Of a DNA stretch of 64,000 nucleotides, positions 8,306 through 16,372 are shown piece after piece; the first letter of the stretch is position 1, and every line of letters starts with the position of its first letter. The stretch is from contig CBFDCC010000003.1 of NCBI GenBank assembly GCA_965603205.1, forward strand, positions 124,001 through 188,000. Reading direction: 5' to 3'. The notes beneath the pieces were generated by a model, which did not search any database, was not told where the DNA came from, and was given only the letters and a program-made list of their open reading frames with translations. A program made the position numbers and the translations under genes. This DNA is from Temperatibacter sp965603205. Its GTDB lineage: Bacteria > Pseudomonadota > Alphaproteobacteria > Sphingomonadales > Kordiimonadaceae.

Positions 8306-9076
8306 TTATTTCTTTGCGCGGCCTTTAAATTGTGGGCGTCTTTTTTCCATAAAGGCACTAGCGCCTTCAACCATATCCTCAGACCCAATTGCCTGAACAA
8401 GCTGCCCAAGACCATTGATGTATGAATCGCGACATTGGTTCCACCAAACATTTGAGCTTAATTTTGCAATTTCTAAATAACGCGGACTCATCCGTAATAA
8501 TTCATCAGCCCATTTTGTTACTTCTTCTTCTAATTGACCATCTGGAACAACTTCATTGATCCAACCAAGATCTTTACATTCTTCCGCTTTATAGCGACGA
8601 CACATAAAGGCTACTTCCTTGGCCTTCTTCTCGCCGATATTCATCGAAAGGAAGTTGGTGCCGCCAAGAACAGGCGCGCTACCAATCTTAACACCTGTCT
8701 GGCCAAAGGTCGCCGACTCGACAGCAATTGCAAGATCACAAGCAACAACAAGTTCATTACCACCACCAGCAGCAGCGCCATTGACAGCAGCAATAACAGG
8801 GCGGGGGCTCAATCTGATAGTTTCATATACATCTAGTGAACCAAAGAACATGCTGCGCAGCTCTTCTGGGTCAGGGTTTTGAAGATTAGCAAGGAAGCCA
8901 CCAGCACAGAAAGCTCTATCTGTACCTGTAATCACGATGACCCCAGCGCCAGAAGCACCCTTAATAGCGGCAATGAGCTCTAATGCCATATCCGAATCAT
9001 AGGCATTCATACGCTCTGGTCTATTTAGCCTTATCCAAGTTACTTCGCCTTTTTCCTCAACTACAATATCCGCCAT
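8306..9076 (-). CDS. Enoyl-CoA hydratase/isomerase family protein, MenB/BadI-like active site
   Basis: A 256-residue crotonase. The oxyanion-hole segments are DRAFCAGG (about 53-60) and AAAGGGNELV (101-110, with Glu108). At the second catalytic position a normal hydratase has QPE; here residues 126-132 read QTGVKIG, the pattern of dihydroxynaphthoyl-CoA synthase (MenB) and 2-ketocyclohexanecarboxyl-CoA hydrolase (BadI). KKAKEVAFMCRRYKAEE also echoes MenB-type proteins. This points to a C-C bond reaction such as ring opening of a cyclic beta-ketoacyl-CoA rather than plain hydration. First gene of the leftward operon. The family is firm; the ring-cleavage role is inferred. Confidence 0.88.
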   Translation of the reverse strand: MADIVVEEKGEVTWIRLNRPERMNAYDSDMALELIAAIKGASGAGVIVITGTDRAFCAGGFLANLQNPDPEELRSMFFGSLDVYETIRLSPRPVIAAVNGAAAGGGNELVVACDLAIAVESATFGQTGVKIGSAPVLGGTNFLSMNIGEKKAKEVAFMCRRYKAEECKDLGWINEVVPDGQLEEEVTKWADELLRMSPRYLEIAKLSSNVWWNQCRDSYINGLGQLVQAIGSEDMVEGASAFMEKRRPQFKGRAKK

Positions 9077-9130
9077 ACTAGTACCCTATTCTTTTTTACA
9101 TCTATTAATAACCAAGCGTTACCGCCCTAC

Positions 9131-9174
9131 TTAGCACCAAATTAAGAACTCCTTAGCACCAAATTAAGAACTCT
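9131..9174. repeat. Two tandem 22-bp direct repeats
   Basis: The unit TTAGCACCAAATTAAGAACT plus C and C/T occurs twice with no gap (9131-9152 and 9153-9174); only the last base differs. It lies in the presumed 5' leader or promoter of the leftward operon, so it could be a double protein-binding site or a replication-slippage duplication. Confidence 0.8.
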
Positions 9175-9230
9175 TTATATCTTAAAGTTCCGCCATAGGA
9201 GCAATTCTTAAGAATCACCATAAGCCTAAT

Positions 9231-9245
9231 TTGAATAACATTCAA
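9231..9245. promoter_or_regulatory. Operator palindrome, site 1 (TTGAATAACATTCAA)
   Basis: Perfect 6-3-6 palindrome between divergent operons, 9 bases upstream of a TTGACA box. Same arms as the sites at 13669, 23801 and 39593. Likely binding site of a dimeric regulator, possibly the TetR protein at 5601-6224 (inference). Confidence 0.7.
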
Positions 9246-9412
9246 GTTTTTCCTTGACAGTGACCCCCATCACCATTCAGTATAAAATCACGAGATAGTA
9301 ATCTTGCAGTGTTCAAGCGAAAAATAAGACATAAGTCTATGTATTTATTAAGCTTTGTATACGAGTATTGAATATTACATTCACTTAACAAGGGTCTGGG
9401 GAGACAAGTATA

Positions 9413-11605
9413 ATGATAAAGTTACCTTTAAAATCCATAGGTATGACATCGCTATTTGCTATTGGCGTGGCGATCTCACCTGCATATGCACAGGATAATA
9501 ATGAGGCGAGCGCTAGCAATGGCGGCCTTGAAGAAATCGTTGTTACTGCACGTAAAAAAAGCGAGAACATGCAAGAAGTTGCGATCTCAGTAAGCGCTGT
9601 GACTCAAAGCGAGATTGAGCGTTCATTCTCAACTGACATTCGTGACCTTGCGGGTATTTCACCAAGCATCATCATTGATGATACATCACAAGGACCCGGC
9701 GGCCTCGCTTCTATCTATATCCGTGGTATTGGTGTTTCTGACGTGGAAAAAAACTTTGACCCTGCCGTTGGTGTGGTTGTTGATGGCGTTTTCCTTGGTC
9801 AAAACGCAGGATCGATAGCACGTGCACTTGATCTAGAGAGCATGGAAGTTCTTCGTGGCCCACAGGGTACTGTGTTTGGTCGTAATACTATTGGCGGCGT
9901 GCTTAAATTACAGCGTACAAAACCAACTGGTGAGTTCGGCGGTAAAGTTCGTGCAAGCTATGGTAACTATGAAAGATCAACACTTGATGCTTTGTTAAAC
10001 TTCGGTGTGAGTGACAAGATTGCTGTTAAGCTAACTGGTACATATAGCAAACAAGGTGAAGGTTTTTTCTATAACAGTACACTTGATCGTGATCAGGGTC
10101 GTTCTGAATATACTAATCTTGGCTTTAATCTATTATTCAGCCCAACAGAAGATATTGAGCTAGAGTATACACATAATAGAGAGCGTACCGATCAAGACCA
10201 GCCGCCAATTCTTAATGTTGGCCGCGAGGGTGACCTCTTCTGTGATGCCTTTGCCTATTGTACTACAGGTAATGAATTGCCAATATCGGGTGATCGTTAT
10301 GTAACTGTAATGAATGATGAAATTCCTGGATTGCTTGATGCGACGTTCGATGCTGATACGCATATTGTGGAACTTCGTTGGGATGTTAGCGAAGATTTGC
10401 ACTTTGATTACATCTTTGGTAACTGGGCCACTGAAGAGGTGACAACAGGTGACTGGGACGCTACGCCTGAGACATTATTCCACACATACCGCCCAGCTGA
10501 ATATGACCAAAAGTCACATGAGGCACGCCTAACATTTGATAATGATGGCCGTTTCAGTGCGGTAGCTGGTGTCTATCTATGGGATTCAGAGTATGAAATT
10601 CGCCTACGCAGCTTAATCGGCTTTGCGGTTCCTAATCTGATTTTAGATATTCCACAAACAACTAAGCAAACTACTGATAGTTCAGCCTTTTTCTTTGAAG
10701 GTGATTATGAATTCTCTGACAAGCTTAAACTCACCGTTGGTGGTCGTTATGGTCATGACAAGAAAACAACGGACCAATCTGCTAGCCTTGTGGCCCAAGC
10801 AGAAGCTAGTTGGAATAAATTCACACCAAAAGTTGCTCTGACATACAAAATCAGCGATGACACTATGGTCTTTGGTACTTTCTCACAGGGTTACCGCTCT
10901 GGTGGATTCAACGGTCGTGTTGATAGCGATTTCGCTGCTACAACTCCATATAACCCAGAAACCGTTGATAACTTCGAACTTGGTTTCAAAGCTGATATGT
11001 TAGACAATACTCTACGTCTAAACGCTACTGTCTACCACATGAAGTATAAGGATAAGCAAGAAGAAGTTCAGATTCCTTCTACAGGTGGCACAGGTCAGGC
11101 AACAGTGGTTACTAACGCATCAACAGCAACAATTCAGGGTATTGAATTTGATGCAATGCTAGTACCTACCGAAGGCCTAACTATTCGTGCTAATCTCGGC
11201 TACTTGGATGCTAGCTATGATGAATTTGTCTTCCAAGGCCCTTCTGGTCCAGTTGACTATTCACACCTTAACTTCCGTCGTGCGCCAAAGATTACATCCA
11301 ATGTAAGCTTCAACTATGATTGGGAAGTTGGCGAAGGCATGGCAACAGTTGGCGCAGGCTGGCATATGATGGGGGCGTATAACACGGACTTCTTTAACAA
11401 GCCGTACCTTAGAAACCCAAGTGCTCAGCATATGATTAATGCTAACATTGGCTATTCAATCGGTAATGCACAGATCAACATCTATGGTCGTAACTTAGCT
11501 AAAGAAGATGGCTATACTATTGGTTTCCAGGTTGCTAACTTGTGGGCATATGCTGCCCCTCGCAATCCAAGAACTTATGGTGTAGAAGTTAACTATAAAT
11601 TCTAA
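9413..11605 (+). CDS. TonB-dependent outer-membrane receptor
   Basis: A 730-residue receptor. A signal peptide ends near AYAQDN (residue 27). A TonB box-like LEEIVVTARK follows near residue 39, then the plug domain (VEVLRGPQGTVFGRNTIGG, about 144-162) and a 22-strand type barrel ending in a C-terminal aromatic, YGVEVNYKF. It belongs to the broad group with iron-complex and nutrient receptors. Placed at the head of the rightward catabolic genes under the shared operator, it most likely imports the growth substrate rather than iron. A strong rho-independent terminator follows immediately, so it forms its own transcript. Confidence 0.93.
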   Translation: MIKLPLKSIGMTSLFAIGVAISPAYAQDNNEASASNGGLEEIVVTARKKSENMQEVAISVSAVTQSEIERSFSTDIRDLAGISPSIIIDDTSQGPGGLASIYIRGIGVSDVEKNFDPAVGVVVDGVFLGQNAGSIARALDLESMEVLRGPQGTVFGRNTIGGVLKLQRTKPTGEFGGKVRASYGNYERSTLDALLNFGVSDKIAVKLTGTYSKQGEGFFYNSTLDRDQGRSEYTNLGFNLLFSPTEDIELEYTHNRERTDQDQPPILNVGREGDLFCDAFAYCTTGNELPISGDRYVTVMNDEIPGLLDATFDADTHIVELRWDVSEDLHFDYIFGNWATEEVTTGDWDATPETLFHTYRPAEYDQKSHEARLTFDNDGRFSAVAGVYLWDSEYEIRLRSLIGFAVPNLILDIPQTTKQTTDSSAFFFEGDYEFSDKLKLTVGGRYGHDKKTTDQSASLVAQAEASWNKFTPKVALTYKISDDTMVFGTFSQGYRSGGFNGRVDSDFAATTPYNPETVDNFELGFKADMLDNTLRLNATVYHMKYKDKQEEVQIPSTGGTGQATVVTNASTATIQGIEFDAMLVPTEGLTIRANLGYLDASYDEFVFQGPSGPVDYSHLNFRRAPKITSNVSFNYDWEVGEGMATVGAGWHMMGAYNTDFFNKPYLRNPSAQHMINANIGYSIGNAQINIYGRNLAKEDGYTIGFQVANLWAYAAPRNPRTYGVEVNYKF

Positions 11606-11617
11606 AAAAACCATATG

Positions 11618-11656
11618 GGCGTGGAATATCTATATGGTGTTCCACGCCTTTTTTTT
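11618..11656 (+). terminator. Rho-independent terminator after TonB receptor
   Basis: Nine-base-pair stem GGCGTGGAA/TTCCACGCC (11618-11626 with 11640-11648) followed by a run of eight T. It also shows that the earliest in-frame ATG of the next gene (11615) cannot be its start. Confidence 0.88.
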
Positions 11657-11674
11657 ATTAGAGAAAGCTGTCCT

Positions 11675-13588
11675 ATGACCAATTCACATCATGCATTTAA
11701 AAAAATCCTCCTCATTACCTCTTTATTCTTTTGTAGTTTTTCCCAGAGTATATACGCTGGCGATAACCCTTCAACGGCCATAGACAGCCCTGAATTAATC
11801 ACAAACCCTGAATATGACGGCGGCACTTTATATCTTGAAAACTGTGCGGGATGTCATGAAGGTCAGATTAAAAAAGCACCTCACTTTTCTCTCGTCCAAC
11901 AAATGACGCCGAACGCTATTTTCACGGCGCAAGAATCTGGATTAATGAAAGATCAAGCTAGTGCCTTAAATAGTGATGAACACCAAGCTATTGCAGAATA
12001 TATCACTGGGATTGCAATGAGTGACGCGCCGTCTCTTTCAGATGCGAAGATGTGTGAAGCTGGTAGCTCTTCTTTTGATTTTAATGCCACACCAGATGTT
12101 ATTAGCTGGGGTGTAACGCCAAAAAATCACCGTTATCAGTCGACTGATGTTACGGGTATTAAAGCCTCTGACATTCCTAATTTAACTTTAAAATGGGCCT
12201 TCCGCTATCCTGGCGCTATTAAGGCAAGATCACAGCCCCTTATCGCAGGCGGTATGTTATTTGTCGGCAGCCACGCTGGTATTGTTTACGCCCTTGATAA
12301 AGATACAGGCTGCATGCACTGGACGTTCCAAGCCAAAGGCGAAGTACGTAACGCCATCGTTTCTGATCAGTGGACAAGCGGCGATACAACAGCTAATCCC
12401 AGATTATATTTTGGTGATATCTTAGGTAATATCTATGCCATTGAGGCCCTGACAGGTAAGCTTGTATGGTCTGATCGCCCTGATCCGCACCCAAGTGCAA
12501 CTATCACAGCCGCATTAACACCATTTGAAGATAAGCTTTTCGTGCCTATTTCATCACTTGAAGTAACGGCAGCGGCAAATCCAGAATATGCTTGTTGTAC
12601 TTTCCGCGGCAACCTTGTCTCTTATCAATCTGCTACCGGCAAAAAGAACTGGCAAAGTTATACAATTACCAAAGAGCCTTATGTATCAGGGCAAAATAGC
12701 ATTGGGACGGATTATATCGCCCCATCAGGCGCTCCCATTTGGAATACGCCATCCATCGATGTGAAGCGCAGACGTTTATATGCGGGTACGGGCGAAAACT
12801 ATTCATCCCCTGCTGACGGTTCTAGCGACGCCATCATTGCTTTTGACCTGGATAGCGGCAAGGTGCTGTGGAAACAACAAACCACGGCTGGTGATGCCTG
12901 GAATATTGGCTGTGAAGTACCAGAAGAGATCAATTGCCCACCAGAAGATGGCCCTGATTATGATTTTGCAGCAGCAACAATCATCGCCGTAGATAAAAAC
13001 GGTAAGGATATTATCCTTTCAGGCCAAAAGTCAGGTGAAGTATTCGCTATGGACCCTGACAATAATGGTGAAATTATTTGGCAAAACAAAGTCGGTCGCG
13101 GTGGTATTCAAGGCGGCATCCACTTTGGCATGGCCCTTGACGGCCAACAGCTTTATGTACCAATCTCAGATTTCTTTGGTGGCGACAGATGGCCTGGCAC
13201 GCCCTACCCTGGAATGTTTGCGCTGGATATTACAACAGGAAAAGCGCTGTGGTATACAGAAACAAAAGACATATGTGACGGATTAGATAATTGTTTCCCT
13301 GGTTTTTCAGCAGCTGCAACTGCCATTGAAGGCGGTGTCATCGCTGGTGCTATGGATGGCCACTTACGTGCTTATGACCGCGAATCAGGTAAATTGATAT
13401 GGGATTATGACTCACTAAAGTCTTATGACACTATTGACGGTAAAACAGCCAAAGGTGGTTCATTTGGTGGCGGTCAGGGCCCTATATTCAAGGATGGCAT
13501 GATGTATGTTAATTCTGGATACGGCGTTTACACTCATATGGGCGGTAACGTTTTACTAGCGTTTGAGCTTAAAAAATCTGCTAAATAA
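11675..13588 (+). CDS. PVADH-like quinohemoprotein (cytochrome c plus PQQ beta-propeller)
   Basis: The start is ATG 11675 (637 residues), preceded by GAGAAAG; an upstream ATG at 11615 falls inside the terminator. A signal peptide ends near IYAGD (residue 30). A class I heme motif CAGCH (57-61) begins a cytochrome c domain. A PQQ-type propeller follows, with repeated ALD..TG..W units and adjacent cysteines in YACCTFRG near 320, resembling the vicinal cysteine pair of PQQ dehydrogenases and the polyvinyl-alcohol dehydrogenase group. It would oxidise an alcohol in the periplasm and pass electrons to heme c. Substrate not known. PQQ synthesis genes are not in the window. Confidence 0.87.
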   Translation: MTNSHHAFKKILLITSLFFCSFSQSIYAGDNPSTAIDSPELITNPEYDGGTLYLENCAGCHEGQIKKAPHFSLVQQMTPNAIFTAQESGLMKDQASALNSDEHQAIAEYITGIAMSDAPSLSDAKMCEAGSSSFDFNATPDVISWGVTPKNHRYQSTDVTGIKASDIPNLTLKWAFRYPGAIKARSQPLIAGGMLFVGSHAGIVYALDKDTGCMHWTFQAKGEVRNAIVSDQWTSGDTTANPRLYFGDILGNIYAIEALTGKLVWSDRPDPHPSATITAALTPFEDKLFVPISSLEVTAAANPEYACCTFRGNLVSYQSATGKKNWQSYTITKEPYVSGQNSIGTDYIAPSGAPIWNTPSIDVKRRRLYAGTGENYSSPADGSSDAIIAFDLDSGKVLWKQQTTAGDAWNIGCEVPEEINCPPEDGPDYDFAAATIIAVDKNGKDIILSGQKSGEVFAMDPDNNGEIIWQNKVGRGGIQGGIHFGMALDGQQLYVPISDFFGGDRWPGTPYPGMFALDITTGKALWYTETKDICDGLDNCFPGFSAAATAIEGGVIAGAMDGHLRAYDRESGKLIWDYDSLKSYDTIDGKTAKGGSFGGGQGPIFKDGMMYVNSGYGVYTHMGGNVLLAFELKKSAK

Positions 13589-13668
13589 AGTAAATGATAC
13601 ATTTGCGATAATTTATCGACCTTGATTGTTCAAATTGACTTGACAAAATGGCTTTCTGCGTACAAAGT

Positions 13669-13683
13669 TTGAATGTAATTCAA
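13669..13683. promoter_or_regulatory. Operator palindrome, site 2 (TTGAATGTAATTCAA)
   Basis: Perfect 6-3-6 palindrome in the 233-base gap before the PPOX gene, just downstream of a TTGACA box (13640-13645) and a TACAAA stretch (13661), where a bound protein could block transcription. Confidence 0.7.
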
Positions 13684-13821
13684 AAACATTCATGTTTGTT
13701 TGTTTTTTAGAATAAATAAGGTTACAACTAGTTGCCTGCCTCATAAATGAAAGCAGGCGACTAAAATTTATACACTGCAAGCAGGGCATGCCTGCAATTT
13801 AATATAATGAGGAGAGACTCA

Positions 13822-14415
13822 ATGAGTGATAAAGAATCAAGTCCGGTATTTGATCCGGTGAAACTTGAACAAGTCAATGTCAACGTAGACTATCCGATGG
13901 AACAGGATGAGTTTGATGCACTTTATAAGCACAATTGTTATTGTACCATGGCCCACATTTCCAAGTATGGCTACCCTATCGTAACGCCGATGTTCTATGT
14001 CGTGCTGGAAGATGGGTTTGTCTATATCAGCAGTGTGGCGAAATACCGCCAAAAGATTGATCAGTTGATCAAGAATCCAAAGATTTCCGTCAACATCAGT
14101 AATGATGGCTCAAACGCCAAGCGCCAGAAATCAATCCAGATCATCGGCAATGCAGAAGTATCGACTGAACAGGAACTGATGAAAAAGGTGCATTGGGCTA
14201 TCATCGACAAATACTGGTTTGACCTGAAAGACAATGAAGAGATGCGCCAAGCCGCCTTTAAAGGTGTACACACACCTAACAGGGCTATCATCAAAGTGAT
14301 TCCTAACAAGAACTCACCAACGTCATGGGACTTCGGCAAAATGGTAAACTCATATGAACGTGGTGTCTGGTTCAATGAAGCGTACGAAATGAGCAAGCCG
14401 TACGACGTTCGGTAA
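13822..14415 (+). CDS. Pyridoxamine 5'-phosphate oxidase-fold (PPOX/FDOR) protein, possibly F420-dependent
   Basis: Start ATG 13822 (197 residues), chosen because GAGGAGA lies just ahead; an ATG at 13807 overlaps that Shine-Dalgarno. The split-barrel pattern is visible: NCYCTMAHISKYGYPIVTPMFYVV (about 35-58), then YISSVAKYRQKIDQLIKNPKIS, matching PPOX-class flavin/F420-binding oxidoreductases. Members bind FMN, F420 or heme and reduce enones or other electrophiles. With an FO synthase in the same regulon, F420 use is plausible but cannot be told from FMN by eye. The gene seems richer in G/C at third positions than its neighbours, perhaps a separate acquisition. Confidence 0.8.
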   Translation: MSDKESSPVFDPVKLEQVNVNVDYPMEQDEFDALYKHNCYCTMAHISKYGYPIVTPMFYVVLEDGFVYISSVAKYRQKIDQLIKNPKISVNISNDGSNAKRQKSIQIIGNAEVSTEQELMKKVHWAIIDKYWFDLKDNEEMRQAAFKGVHTPNRAIIKVIPNKNSPTSWDFGKMVNSYERGVWFNEAYEMSKPYDVR

Positions 14416-14519
14416 TATGGTTGACGCATACTACCCATCCGTATGTTTGGCGATGCAAGTGATATGCAGAAAAATCCATAACTAAACTACGCTAATTCGC
14501 TAGTTTATCTAATAAAATC

Positions 14520-14558
14520 TACGGGGGCTGATCGTTGCAAAAACGATCTACCCCTGTG
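14520..14558. other. Imperfect hairpin in leader before acyl-CoA synthetase
   Basis: GGGG, then GATCGTT (loop GCAAA) AACGATC, then CCCC form a two-part stem between the PPOX gene and the CoA synthetase. No T-run follows. It could stabilise mRNA or weaken read-through. Confidence 0.45.
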
Positions 14559-14621
14559 GATATGGTGCTTTGCACCCTAAGTATTGAGTATAATGATTAA
14601 CACGATGAGTAGGAATTCAAA

Positions 14622-16283
14622 ATGGGACAATGGGACGATAAATTTGAAAAGCATGCTGCCAAATGGGCTAGCTGGAATATGCAAGAATATGCAAAAGAAG
14701 AGCGTGTTCTAACCGACATAATCGAAGATAAAGCGAACCAAAGACCCAACCATGTTGTGTTTCAGTTTGCTGATGATCCAATCACACTGCGTGAATTTAA
14801 TAGCAACATCAACAAGGCTGCTAATGGCTTCACTGCCCTAGGCATTAAAAAAGGCGATAAGGTTGCTATCATGCTACCTAACTGCCCTGAGTTTTTATAT
14901 TCTTGGTTTGGCCTTAATAAAATTGGCGCTGTAGAAGTACCAATTAATTCAGCATTAAAGGGTACAGGCCTTGTCCATCAGATTGTCCATTCTGATTGCA
15001 TGGCACTCATTACTGACACCCAGTTTTATGAAAATCTAACCAATGTTGCTGGTGATTTAACAAGCGTTAAGAATGTCATCTCAATAGACACAAAGGGCGA
15101 GCATGCAACAATGCCTACCCTTGATGGTTTTGAGAATATGACATACGCAGAGTTTAGCGATCACCCAGATACAAAACCTGACGTTAAAGTTAATTATAAC
15201 GACATGGCCTCTATCCTATTTACATCTGGTACAACAGGTGTGTCTAAGGGTGTGGAAATGAGCCACCACTATTGGTATGATATTTGGTCAAACGCAGTTA
15301 AATACGGACGCTATACTGAAGACGACGTATTATACACAGGCCTTCCATTCTTCCACGGCAACGCTCAAGGTATTACTGTAGGCCCTGCTATTCTTGCCGA
15401 TGCCAAGGCAGTGATTGTTGATCGTTTCTCCGCTAGCCGTCTTTGGGATGATTGTCGCAAATACGAATGTACAGAAGCTAACTATATTGGCGGTATTATT
15501 CCAATTCTTCTTAAACAAGAAGAAAGAGGTAATGACGGCGACAACCCACTACGTCTTATGGTTGGTGCCGCAGCACCTCAGGATGAATGGCACGCTTTCC
15601 AAGACCGTTTCAATACCAAAATATTGGAAGTATACGGCATGACTGAATGTTATTGCTGTCTTGCAAGCCCATATGACGAGCCGCGTGCTGGTTCATGTGG
15701 TAAGCCAATCACTGGTTGGGATGTTCGTATTGTTGACGATGAAAACAACGAATGCACACCAGGTAGCCTTGGTGAGTTTGTTGCCAAAGCGCCAAGTAAA
15801 GATGTTGGTACAAGCGGTTATTATAAGAATGAGGAAGCAACCAAGGGACTTCTTCAAGATGGTTGGATTCACACAGGCGACTTAGGTCGTATGGATGAAG
15901 ATGGTTATTTCTACTTCGTAGACCGTAAGAAACAAGCGCTACGTCGTCGTGGTGAAAATATTTCATCCTTTGAAGTTGAATCAGTTATCAGCTCTCATGA
16001 TTCAGTACTTGAATCAGCAGTTGTTGGCGTACCGTCTGATATCGGTGAAGAAGAAGTGAAAGCTGTTGTCGTTCTAAAGGATGGCCACACGCTAACACCT
16101 GAGGAAATCATCGCATGGTGTGAACCACGTCTAGCCTATTTCGCTATTCCACGTTACATTGCTATTCGTGATCATATGCCAAAAACACCAAGTGAGCGTG
16201 TTGAAAAATTCAAACTCAAAACAGAAGGTGTAACAGCAGATTGTTGGGATATTGAACAATCAGGTATTAAGCTGAAACGCTAA
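14622..16283 (+). CDS. AMP-forming acyl-CoA synthetase (second)
   Basis: A 553-residue adenylate-forming ligase. The motif LFTSGTTGVSKG is near residue 198, YGMTECYCC near 340, and HTGDLGRMDEDGYFYFVDRKKQALRRRGENIS (in parts) near 417-448, the hinge and CoA-binding region. The C-terminal part keeps PKTPSERVEKFKL where the catalytic lysine lies. The overall pattern is close to crotonobetaine/carnitine-CoA ligase-like and fatty acyl synthetases. A TAGGA site precedes the ATG. A 10-bp hairpin follows at 16304-16330, so it may be transcribed with the PPOX gene. Two CoA ligases in the cluster imply two acid intermediates or substrates. Confidence 0.9.
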   Translation: MGQWDDKFEKHAAKWASWNMQEYAKEERVLTDIIEDKANQRPNHVVFQFADDPITLREFNSNINKAANGFTALGIKKGDKVAIMLPNCPEFLYSWFGLNKIGAVEVPINSALKGTGLVHQIVHSDCMALITDTQFYENLTNVAGDLTSVKNVISIDTKGEHATMPTLDGFENMTYAEFSDHPDTKPDVKVNYNDMASILFTSGTTGVSKGVEMSHHYWYDIWSNAVKYGRYTEDDVLYTGLPFFHGNAQGITVGPAILADAKAVIVDRFSASRLWDDCRKYECTEANYIGGIIPILLKQEERGNDGDNPLRLMVGAAAPQDEWHAFQDRFNTKILEVYGMTECYCCLASPYDEPRAGSCGKPITGWDVRIVDDENNECTPGSLGEFVAKAPSKDVGTSGYYKNEEATKGLLQDGWIHTGDLGRMDEDGYFYFVDRKKQALRRRGENISSFEVESVISSHDSVLESAVVGVPSDIGEEEVKAVVVLKDGHTLTPEEIIAWCEPRLAYFAIPRYIAIRDHMPKTPSERVEKFKLKTEGVTADCWDIEQSGIKLKR

Positions 16284-16303
16284 TTACACATAGATCAGAA
16301 CTG

Positions 16304-16330
16304 ACTTAAGCGCTATATTGGCGCTTAAGT
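16304..16330 (+). terminator. Hairpin after acyl-CoA synthetase
   Basis: Ten-base-pair perfect stem ACTTAAGCGC/GCGCTTAAGT with a 7-base loop. The following sequence is only moderately T-rich (TATATTTAAG), so termination may be partial. Confidence 0.55.
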
Positions 16331-16372
16331 TATATTTAAGTAGGGAATATATTAAAGATCGGGATCAGGGAC

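Larger units (their letters stand above)
9077..9412. other. Divergent promoter region of the catabolic cluster
   Basis: 336 bases without a gene between the leftward crotonase operon and the rightward TonB receptor. Visible contents: a 22-base tandem duplication (9131-9174), a 12-bp palindrome ATTCTTAAGAAT (9204-9215), the operator palindrome at 9231-9245, a TTGACA -35-like box at 9254-9259 and a TATAAAAT stretch at 9281. The -35 to -10 spacing is longer than ideal, so the exact rightward promoter is uncertain. A GGGAGAC ribosome site precedes the receptor ATG. Confidence 0.6.

Noticed and set aside
9231..9245. Operator palindrome read as an FNR/Anr box (TTGAT-N4-ATCAA)
   Set aside because: The inner bases and spacing differ (TTGAAT-N3-ATTCAA, 15 bp), and four perfect copies share the GAAT/ATTC arms, so it is a separate motif.
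11615..11674. Earlier ATG at 11615 as start of the quinohemoprotein
   Set aside because: It lies inside the rho-independent terminator of the TonB receptor and would put 20 residues before a good signal peptide.
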